In this document: positions 8,624 through 16,643 of the stretch, in pieces | How the letters are laid out: every line of letters starts with the position of its first letter | How positions within the stretch are numbered: the first letter of the stretch is position 1 | DNA from: Davidsoniella eucalypti | Taxonomy: Eukaryota; Ascomycota; Sordariomycetes; Microascales; Ceratocystidaceae | Length of the DNA stretch: 20,319 nucleotides | Assembly: GCA_004009845.1 (NCBI GenBank) | Contig: RMBW01000245.1 | Coordinates: 1-20,319 of the forward strand | Reading direction: 5' to 3' | The notes under the pieces: model-generated | The model's input: only the letters and a program-made list of their open reading frames with translations | The model's database searches: none | What the model was told of the DNA's origin: nothing | Made by a program: the position numbers and the translations under genes

Positions 8624-10006
8624 TCAATGCTATCCGTCAACTACTTTCCTCGGCGATAGTAGAGAGCAACACCGAAATACTTATCTACCAGACATAGAAC
8701 TAAAGCTGAATCTGATATAGACACACTAAGCTCAGTGGTAGTTCTCGTATGTTTTTAATAACGTTAAGTATTTTGTTTCATTGATAATTGACGACTTACG
8801 TTTCATTGCAAGCGTCGAGAGACTATATAGACATTTATTGAGCTAAACGAACGTATGTCCATCAGGCGTTATTGTGTGGCCGTAGTTCACCTTAGAGCTT
8901 TATAAATATTGTTTATTTCGCTTGTATATGGCTGCTCTGTATGCCGGTATCACACATTATTAAGACAATACTGGAGAAAATCAGAGTACATATATAATGA
9001 TAGATATAGCGATTATGAACTGAGTTGCTCTTGGAACTAACATATCACTGTAGTTGTATATACAATCCTCTTCTCTTTACTCCTCAGTTAAAACAATGGT
9101 ATAGCCACCTTTATATAGAATACTATGCTACCTTGTATTGGTGAATTTGCAAAGGTATCTAACAGTGTGGCTTCAATCTTAGAAGTTCGAAAGTTTCGTT
9201 GTGCATTTGATACAATATTGATCTGTATACCAGCAGTAGACAATATTAGTATCATTATGTATCATAACCTTTCATGTTCTACCAACTGCAAAAATGTCCA
9301 CCTTGAACATTAAGAGGCACTATAGAATAATACGACTTGTATTCACTATGCCAGTACTCATAGCTAGCTACATACCCTACTATAAAAGACTGTATATGGG
9401 GGATAGTTTGACTTCTCTCAATCCCTCATCCTCCAATTTCAATTATAAACAACCCACGGCTTGAGAAAATGGGTTTTAGGTCATTTGATCATGATGATTT
9501 ATAAACCGGGGGCAAACTAAACAGACACTCCTGCCACAGAACAAATGAACAAACTACAGAATCATTACATATTGGTAATCAAATGAGAAAGGGGCCATCT
9601 TGTCACAGCTAACCAAAAGATATCTTGATATCGGTAATAACAGTTCAGCTTGTTTTAGCTCTTAGCTTTGGATCCTTTCTCTTTTTCATGTTAGAAAAAG
9701 AGTTTAAGTCTACTTGGGGATTTCAAAAAAGCTCAATTATATTCAAATACCGCAATTGACTAGATAAATCAAGTATATTCTACAAGCGGGATTCAAATAC
9801 ATCATAATTTTCTATAATCTGAGTACTAATTGGTATAAATGTCTCTGGAATTTTCTATATTGTCATCATGGTTATGCCGTTTATCAGGGTTGGGTCTTCA
9901 CACTGAGCTCACCGCTACGGTAATGCTGTGTATTTATCAAGGTTGAAACAATAATTCCTAATCATCAAATTATCGCCCCTTCGGTCTTATCATCTCTATC
10001 CTAATA

Positions 10007-10036
10007 ACGTACTTCACCACTTCGCGGGCCACTTTT
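10007..10036 (+). repeat. Transposon left terminal inverted repeat
   Basis: Thirty bases exactly complementary to 11068-11097. Confidence 0.95.
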
Positions 10037-10086
10037 CCCCGCCACCACCACTCCAACTTCAAGACGCATTTACTTACGCACTTACG

Positions 10087-11007
10087 ATGCCAAACCTTCT
10101 CCTCAAATGTCAAATCATTCTTGTGATCGAAGCAAAGAGAACGACGCTGCGATTGAGTATTTGAAAGCTCACAAAGCTATTCGATGTCCCACGAACGACG
10201 CTCCAGTACAGAATAGCTGGAAGAGCCTTTGATGATGCCGATAGAACCCACGGCTTGCCGATTTTGACCCCGAGTGAAGAGGAGTCGATTGTTCAATATA
10301 TCTTCCAGCTAGATGCAAGAGGGTTTTCCCCCTGGAGGGTTGACGTGAAAGATATGGCCAATCGTTTTCTCGAGATACGCGGCCTTCAACTCATCGGAAC
10401 CGACCGCTTTGTTGCACGACAACCAGAGCTCTGTACGCGTTTCTCTCACATTTACGACTACCAAAGGGCCTTGCAAGAAGATCCCCATGTGTTGGACGCG
10501 TGGTTCCGTTTGGTCACCAACATGCGTGCGAAGTACGCTATCTAGGACTGCGATTTCTACAACTTCGACGAGACGGGCTTTGGAGGCCATTTCACAGTCG
10601 ACTCTCATCAAGGATCGAGTGACCAAGCATCAAGGAAGCTCTCCAACACCGAATTTAGCCTGTTGACCAATTGGCCAAGGCTACGGTAGCTGTTAACCAC
10701 CAGCGTACACTTTTTGTCCAGTGAGGTCAAGGCACTTCGAGAGGCTAACGAAGCCCTCTCGAAACGCCGTCGGGCCAAAAGAACCCGATTACAGGATTCG
10801 GGACCTCTTATCAGTGAGGAAGCCAGCCAGCTTTTGGTGGAGAAGGGCGTTGTTGAGCAGGAAGGACGAGACAAAGGTGCGGGGGAGGGGTCGTCAATAC
10901 GGCGCAAAACGAGCACGCGGCACTGTGGCATCTGTCGTAAGGCCGGCCACAATGCAATGACCTGCCCAGAGGCGATAGATGCAAGTAGTTCATCGGATTC
11001 CGAGTAG
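10087..11007 (+). pseudogene. Transposase of pogo/Fot1 type, catalytic core deleted
   Basis: The ATG at 10087 begins MPNLLLKCQII, a helix-turn-helix start usual in this family; VPRTTLQYRIAGRA and the CENP-B-like block (SEEESIVQYIFQLDARGF, RQPELCTRFSHIYDYQRA) follow. A TGA at 10162 and a TAG at 10543 interrupt the frame. The second sits in AKYAI*DCDFYNFDETGF, where CAG to TAG fits C-to-T at CpA. DETGF carries the first catalytic aspartate. Immediately afterwards the sequence jumps, in another frame, to the post-catalytic tail (TLIKDRVTKHQGSSPTP), so roughly 200 residues holding the remaining two catalytic acids are missing. A further shift near 10700 leads to the final frame: a coiled-coil-like arginine-rich stretch (LSKRRRAKRTR) and a CX2CX4HX4C zinc knuckle (CGICRKAGHNAMTC), ending TAG at 11005. 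It cannot transpose by itself. Confidence 0.85.
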
Positions 11008-11067
11008 AAGTAATTGATTTGACCACTTTTTCGTGGAGTTATGAGGGTTGCAAGTTAGGTAGTCTGG

Positions 11068-11097
11068 AAAAGTGGCCCGCGAAGTGGTGAAGTACGT
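11068..11097 (-). repeat. Transposon right terminal inverted repeat
   Basis: Thirty bases exactly complementary to 10007-10036; followed by CGT and then TA. Confidence 0.95.
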
Positions 11098-11100
11098 CGT

Positions 11101-11831
11101 TATAGTTATGTTAGTTAGTTGGTTTATTTTTTATTTATTAATTGTTATTTAGTTACTAATTAGGTGTCATACAAGTTGAGAAATGCTTGTTTTCTACTTT
11201 GAAAAGCATAATTTTGTTCATCATTTGATTATATAAAAGTGAACCTAGTACCTATTATACACAACAATCTTAGTCACTATAAATTCATACAGTAGCGTTT
11301 GGTACTATGTTCATGTAGTTGTAATGGCTTAGCACTAAAACTGGTCCACTTTCTAATGACCCATTTACAGCAATGCCCACGAATATAAATTTAATTGTTT
11401 AAAAATAAGACTTAAAATGATACCTAGCAACCACCTTAGATAGCTAATTTATGACGTCAACAATGCGCACTCTGTCAAATGTTAGCTTTAATTTTGTTTC
11501 TCGAATGCCGAGTAATTCCATACTGCGGGGGAACAGGTAAAGCTAACTTGACTGAACATCACTTTTTGCTGATATTTGTTATTCCGTTACTGAGTTTATC
11601 ATGAGTTGTGTTTCTTTTCATTATAGGGTTAGGGTATTTCCATAACAAATAAAATGTCCTCCATTTCCACCTTTGGTAAATTGTTTTTGGTTATTTGAAT
11701 AAACATAACTACGTGATAACACTTATACACTCTACGTACAAGTAATGAATCCTTTTCTCTCCACCCTTAACTTCCGGTGTTACATAAAGGAAAGGCAAAG
11801 GCAAAAGGAATACGAAGGGAAAATATTAAAT
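11101..11831. other. AT-rich spacer without a recognised gene
   Basis: No coding frame of note. Two tandem telomere-type units (TAGGGTTAGGG) occur at 11624-11634. The sequence immediately after the transposon does not match the sequence after copy B. Confidence 0.5.
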
Positions 11832-12038
11832 ACTGAAAAGTGTGCTGTAAGTGTACCGTAATTCACTAAAATCACAACATTTAGCTAAGGACCTTACATT
11901 TGTACATACATTATCATTTATTACCAAAACATCTCTAAACCTTATCTACCCACCGACAATTATTTTGTGATAAATCTAGTTCACGTATTCATTAAATAAA
12001 AGAGGGATGTAAAACAAGAGCTTATGAAGGTTCCATGA
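11832..12038 (-). repeat. Diverged coding-derived repeat, copy 1
   Basis: Aligns by eye with 12949-13125 in the same orientation, from ACTGAAAA through a TCACTAAA(A/G)TCACA(A/G)CATTTAGCTA block to GTTCCATGA, with many substitutions and small indels. On the minus strand the block reads AKCCDFSEL here and AKCCDFSDL in the other copy. This copy has many stops in that frame and is far more decayed. Confidence 0.6.
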
Positions 12039-12173
12039 CAATGCAAGTATACAGACTACAAACAGAAGAATGATCAGTATCTGTGGGTATACAAGGGTTG
12101 TCACCTAAGTTACTAATAGCATATGCTGATTCTTAACTGTGTAGTGATGATGATAGTGATTCTAATTGTGATT
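12039..12173. other. Spacer with GTGAT-rich short repeats
   Basis: GTGAT-type words recur (TAGTGATGATGATAGTGATTCT, in pieces) just left of the Helitron-like end. No gene is seen. Confidence 0.5.
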
Positions 12174-12181
12174 CTAGTGAG

Positions 12182-12207
12182 GGTAACGGTGCCTGCGCAC
12201 CGTTGCC
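12182..12207 (-). other. GC-rich hairpin near proposed Helitron-like 3' end
   Basis: Eleven-base arms GGTAACGGTGC and GCACCGTTGCC pair with one G-T wobble or mismatch around a CTGC loop. The high G+C stands out from the AT-rich flanks. Confidence 0.85.
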
Positions 12208-12224
12208 TGAATACATGATTCTGC

Positions 12225-12259
12225 CCGTATGCGGTCACGTGACCGTGACCCACATACGG
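12225..12259 (-). other. Second hairpin, with nested TCACGTGA palindrome
   Basis: Arms CCGTATGCGGTCACG (12225-12239) and CGTGACCCACATACGG (12244-12259) pair with a small bulge around TGAC. A perfect 12-bp palindrome, GGTCACGTGACC (12233-12244), is nested within. Confidence 0.85.
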
Positions 12260-12672
12260 TGGCAATACCTGCACTGTGGTATACAGACAGTATCAATATT
12301 TATGTATGTAGAGGACTAGCACAGTCAAGAAAAGAAAACCCCGAAAAGGTTAATTCTAAGATCAAGAAATGCAAAGAGAACTAGTTATAATAGGCACATA
12401 CCAATAGACATCTTATAAAGTACCATCTTTGACTTTCTTTTAGTCTCTGTCACTCCATACTTTCTAAAAGCAGGCCCTGACTTTTCTCTACATACCTGCA
12501 TCCTACTCTTTGTTACTTCTTGATTTTTCTATTACTTGGTGTCAGTTACTCAGATAGCGACTCTTGGCTAAAAAAGGCGCTCTAAGTGTTTACTCTTCCT
12601 TAGCTATGTATATACAGGCCATAATGTGGCAAATTTCAATCTATCTAAACATTAAGATATATTGAGACAGAT

Positions 12673-12753
12673 GGGTGATTTATTAATAGGGGTCTATGAA
12701 GGAAATGTTATGGAGGTGTTATTATATAGAGTCGAGGTAAGTCACGTGATGTA
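12673..12753 (+). repeat. Dispersed repeat, copy 2 (shared with 832-910)
   Basis: Near-identical to 832-910, with two extra bases (GAGGTGTTATT versus GAGGTTATT). Contains TCACGTGA at 12742-12749. Confidence 0.75.
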
Positions 12754-12822
12754 AGGCTAGTACACCTACAACCATTATGATGCTAACTGCCTCTCTTCTG
12801 GAATATCCCTTTGGCCTATAAG

Positions 12823-12846
12823 CCCTAACCCTAATCTCAGATTAGG
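12823..12846. other. Telomere-like units and palindrome
   Basis: CCCTAACCCTAA at 12823-12834 is two telomere-type units, in the opposite orientation to those at 11624. It overlaps a perfect 8-bp inverted repeat, CCTAATCT and AGATTAGG (12830-12846). A 10-base direct repeat, AGGACATAAT, follows. Confidence 0.6.
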
Positions 12847-12895
12847 ACATAATCTCAGGACATAATGTAGACTCTACTGCAGACTAAAATAAATA

Positions 12896-13125
12896 CTAAA
12901 GAAGTTGCTCATGATTACGAAGGCACCAATCATACCAAAGTATGAAACACTGAAAAATGTAAGGTAAGTCACTAAAGTCACAGCATTTAGCTATGATCCT
13001 TTTATGTTCAAAGTAGGCTTTAACCCGTTTCTCTTGACCTGCAATTACTAAGTCATAAATATTGTTCATTTTTTTAATACATAGAAAAGAGAGACTTGGA
13101 TCAAGAGTTAATACAAGTTCCATGA
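12896..13125 (-). pseudogene. Unidentified coding fragment (diverged repeat, copy 2 at 12949-13125)
   Basis: A minus-strand ATG at 13123 opens 75 codons with plausible protein composition (KKMNNIYDLVIAGQEKRVKA, then IIAKCCDFSDLPYIFQCFIL and WYDWCLRNHEQLL) and stops at 12896. The block AKCCDFS is kept in the decayed copy at 11832-12038, which supports a coding origin. I do not recognise the family; it is probably a fragment of a repeated gene or transposon. Confidence 0.35.
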
Positions 13126-14912
13126 GATTAAGTCACTTGGCTATTCAGTCTTCCTGCCCACATACGAATTTTAAATGTACTGTAATTTATATTTTTGCTT
13201 TACCACTTCAATGGTAAAACTGTCTTCCTAGTCCTTAAAAACCTCCTAGATGGCCTGAAATACTTATATAAGTCACTAGTACCATGAAATAGATGACATT
13301 TCATTTCAACTCTTGGTAGGTGAATTATTTTGGGGATGTGATTCTTTTGCTGTAGTTTCTATAACCATTGATGTAGCTACCATTCAAGGTAGTCCCTTAG
13401 CATTGCCTTTCGATACACATAGCTGAGAAGAACTAGTTAGTTACTGAATTTTGAACGAAGGCATGAGGATATGTATTTACACAGCCTTTCACCATCATAA
13501 CCAACTCCGTGATGTAATGAGGTAGATGGTTGGAAAATTTATTTGCATAATCTTCACTAGAATGAGGAAACCCTTCAACTGGAAGTAGTTTTTGAGAGCC
13601 GGCATAAAAAAGGCATCGTGTCCTAGATAGGTATAACTTACTGTATACAGATACATATGGAGTGACCCTTTTTTTTTTCTTTCTTTTTTTTTTTTTTTTT
13701 TTTTTTTTGTAGCTAGATTTGTACCTTTATACAGTACAATACAAAACACAAAATAAAGTCTAAATATAAAATTAAATAATTGCAGCTCAATATAGGAGGC
13801 CTGTTTCACACATAAACACAGATGCTCGTTTAGGGCTGTCAAAACGAGGAAAACGATACAATAGGATGTCAGATAAGACGAAAATTCACGGCACGCCACA
13901 AACCATAGCCATAGCCTTGTAAACAGGTGTTTGATACTATTTTTTCTCTCTGTTGTAATAACTATGCCCTGGCCAAGAAGAAAATAAAGGCTACAGCAAA
14001 CCCGTTAAAATGGAGAAGAGTAACGGCAAATATAGTTCTTGTTAGAGAACAGACCTTTGCTAGATAAGGTAGTACATAGGTCTGATAACCAAGCTACTAT
14101 GGCTCAATGCGGACTAGGGTCAACTCTAGCCTAGAAATACGAGAAATGGTATGTCGGCTTACCGTCCCCAGATCCAAACTCTTGAGTTTGGTAGCTTATG
14201 ACAAGGAGTGATGATGATAATAGCTACCTTATTCCCTAGGTATTATTCGGCGGCGTTGCGGGCGGAAACGTGCATACATTTCAGTCTAGGCACCCTTGTC
14301 CCTATTTTCAAAACGGTTCAGTTCTAAACGGATCGGTGATTGGCCAAAATCTATTAATAAATAAGAATTTATCTATGACTTTGCTTACTAATAAAAAAAA
14401 TTTAAGTTTCAATTTTTTTTTAACAAATAATTTTCTGAAGTTTTTAAAGTTTTTTCTTTTAAAAAAAAACCTTTTTTAGGAATCAAAAAAATTAGAATTT
14501 TTTTACTTTCGAGGTTTTTCCACAAATAACTTTCTAAAGTTTTTTTTTTCTTGCAATTATTTTCACAAAATAATCTTTTGAAAATTTTAAATTCTTTTAG
14601 AAATTCCCTTTATTCAATTTATAGGGAGCAAAATATAATTCAATTTTGCTATCAATTTTATTTATTTATTAATCTTGTTTAACAATAGAGCTATGACGAT
14701 ATCACTAAGAACGTGTTCGTGATATTTATAATTATAGATTATAATGTTTAGATCTACGGGGGAATTAGAAAGTTAATAATACTAACGAAGTATTTCATAC
14801 TTTTGTGTAAAGTAGTAATGTGTATTCAGAATTCGTTAAAGCTTTGAGGTGTTTTTTTACAAATATGTCCAGCAGAAACGTGACATCTAGCTTCAGGGAG
14901 GAAACTAACTAG
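13126..14912. other. AT-rich spacer with homopolymer and T-rich tracts
   Basis: No gene is recognised. A T tract of about 40 bases interrupted by two Cs lies at 13669-13708. A perfect 8-bp hairpin, CCAAACTC/GAGTTTGG with a TT loop, is at 14174-14191. From 14390 to 14600 the plus strand is very rich in T and A runs (low complexity). Open frames here consist of poly-Lys or poly-Phe/Asn and are discounted. Confidence 0.6.
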
Positions 14913-15060
14913 CTTGCCGTTTCTGAGTAATTTTTTTTTTCACTGAGCAGCACATAATATATGAACGGTTCTTTAAAAGAACCGCAGCAGAACTGCTAGT
15001 ATTTGGACACAAATAGGACTGCAATCAATTTACTGGATCAAACGCACTAGAAACGGCAAG
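14913..15060. mobile_element. Possible MITE with 12-bp inverted ends
   Basis: CTTGCCGTTTCT (14913-14924) and its exact complement AGAAACGGCAAG (15049-15060) bound 148 bases. Inside is a hairpin with 8-base arms CGGTTCTT and AAGAACCG (14966-14984), followed by a small AGCAG/CTGCT hairpin. No coding capacity and no clear target duplication were found, and no second copy is visible in the window. Confidence 0.35.
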
Positions 15061-16439
15061 TTATAAGTACACCAAGGGCAGGTCTACATACTCATTAAGC
15101 ATTAAGGGTAAAGTACAAGAATTTGTATTAGTCAGATACAGCAAGATGTAGAAAATGTTACCAAATATGTCAAGTACTATCACAATAAACACTCAAGGCG
15201 ATGTAGAAGAATATCCTAATTAAATATAAGATTGAAGACTTGGTTTAAAATAACATACTGACGGTAATTCTCCACAAAATGCATAGACATATTGATTAAA
15301 TAAAGTAATTCGTACTCATAGTATACTATATATCATTAGGATTTCTACGATACAAAGCAGGTATCTAGGTACGATAGAGAAATAGAGTCAATTAAATTTA
15401 AAAGGATAGAGAGCCAAGCAAGGTAATATAACAAGCTGATTTAATATATTACCGGGCATTACAGCACAATTGGCAGGACAGACACCCACTTGCTATATCT
15501 ATCTATATGATGATATTGAGTGCTATTGAAAAGGGAAATAAAATGAAAAGAATTCTAGAGAAAAACGACAGTATATATAAGTATTACTATATATTTGAAT
15601 TATGTTCTTTCGCTGTAAGTAGAATGACAAGACTAATATGGAACTTCAAATTACAAACAACTTTAGGTACTTATACCATTAGAATAGCATGACATTGGGT
15701 GCTTGGGATTTAGAGTTTACATGATTGATAAAACAACAAGAGAAGTAGTCGCAACTGGCACAGTTGGTATTTTAAAACCTACATAGTAATCACTTTCTAT
15801 GGTATTTGCAGGATATATTGATCACAAAATGATTCCCGATTTATAATAAGTTGAGATGGTCGGCAAAACATAAGAGCAAAGACCAAGTTTGTCGAGAAAA
15901 TGCTCTATAAACATGTAAGAAGGACACTCGTAGTAAAATCAGGAATGATCAATGACTTACTGTAAGTTTTGTAGTTCTAACGGAATGTTGCATTTCAAGG
16001 GAAATGTAATAAGGTAAGACATAAAGATTGGGCAAGAATATAGTAAATGGTAAACTATCAAAGATTGTAGACCCCAAATACTAGCAATAGTTTGTTAGAA
16101 AATGGTTAATAAATACTGGGTTGTGTTATTGAGTATCGAGAGAAAATTACATTGGCTAATTAACAGAGAAAGAGTTATGAATGAGTCACAACTGCAAGCT
16201 AGGCGATTGGGAAATGATTGTATAATCAGTCACTGAAGTATAGTTCTCTACATAGTACAAATGTTGACTATTAAGTACATCAAAGAAATGAATGTGTTGT
16301 CGGCAAGTAAGGTATGACTATTCATTGAGTGACTCCAGCTCAGTAAGTATATGAATGTCAACCCTGCTGTAGCTATATATGTTAGATATAGCAAACGCAA
16401 GCTATGACTTGATGCACTTAGCAATAAAATAGCTTATAG
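15061..16439. other. AT-rich decayed sequence
   Basis: Short protein-like bits occur without a continuous frame, for example a 61-codon frame at 15507-15692 and VYMIDKTTREVVATGTVG ending TAG near 15786, in a different frame from the first. They may be remnants of a degraded element. No RNA gene or inverted end was recognised. Confidence 0.4.
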
Positions 16440-16643
16440 TTGGTAAGTAATATATCATTGCTTGTTGTACCACAAGTTGTTGATATTGGAGTGAATAAAG
16501 TCCATTATTATGATAAGTCAAGTGGTAAATTCATTAGTGCTGGTAGATTTCAACTATGTCAAGATATTCCAGTATCATTGACCACTAAACATACCGAGTA
16601 CACCAAGAAGAACTATGATGCACTAGCCATACTGTCTCTATAA
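16440..16643 (+). pseudogene. Unidentified coding fragment entering repeat copy B
   Basis: A 67-codon frame with protein-like content (VVDIGVNKVHYYDKSSGKF, SAGRFQLCQDIPVSL) continues over the left edge of copy B (KHTEYTKKNYDALAILSL) to a TAA. The equivalent stretch read on the minus strand from 8623 gives KHTEYIKKNDALAIL, so that part of the reading is retained in both places. No start context, intron or family is recognised. Confidence 0.3.

Larger units (their letters stand above)
7839..10006 (+). repeat. Large dispersed repeat, copy A (2.2 kb)
   Basis: This block matches 16586-18957 in the same orientation along its whole length, with many point differences and small indels. Shared landmarks include ACATACCGAGTAC at the left edge, GAGTTCGAGATCTATCCAC, GGATCACAATGTGGAGATGG, CTTGAATGCCATATCCATGA and ATGGTTATGCCGTT near the right edge. 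The match ends at CCTAATA (10000-10006), where the pogo-like transposon begins. The left edges have no TG...CA ends or target duplication, and no gag, pol or transposase was seen, so it does not look like an LTR or a simple DNA transposon. Compared with copy B it lacks about 210 bases corresponding to 18142-18353. Many differences are transitions, suggesting repeat-induced point mutation, though I have not counted them. Confidence 0.85.
10007..11100 (+). mobile_element. Deleted pogo/Fot1-like DNA transposon with 30-bp inverted ends
   Basis: The ends are perfect 30-bp inverted repeats: 10007-10036 (starting ACGTACTTCACCACTTCGCG) and 11068-11097. TA flanks the left end at 10005-10006 and another TA follows at 11101-11102, consistent with the TA target duplication of the Tc1-mariner/pogo superfamily if the right end carries three extra bases (CGT). 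Inside lies a transposase remnant lacking its catalytic core, so this copy is non-autonomous. Its G+C is clearly higher than the AT-rich surroundings, suggesting a more recent arrival. It sits exactly at the right edge of the large repeat copy A, while copy B has no transposon at the matching point. Confidence 0.9.
12174..12749 (-). mobile_element. Possible non-autonomous Helitron-like element
   Basis: Read on the minus strand, the proposed 5' end at 12749 begins TCACGTGACTTACC after an A, and the first 77 bases match the dispersed repeat upstream of the gene at 1-743. The proposed 3' end at 12174 is CTAG, preceded 4 bases earlier by a GC-rich hairpin (12182-12207). Helitrons typically begin TC, end CTRR and carry a hairpin close to the 3' end. 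A second hairpin (12225-12259) contains the same TCACGTGA core as the 5' end, which resembles the asymmetric terminal inverted repeats reported for Helitron2-type elements. Against it: the base after CTAG is A, not the canonical T, no protein is encoded in the 576 bases, and only one full copy is visible. The remaining interior holds no recognised gene. Confidence 0.4.

Noticed and set aside
13495..13899. 134-codon minus-strand frame
   Set aside because: It depends on a poly-lysine run made by the T tract at 13669-13708, and the rest has no motif.
14270..14479. 69-codon frame in T-rich sequence
   Set aside because: Low-complexity Asn/Phe/Leu/Lys composition from AT runs.
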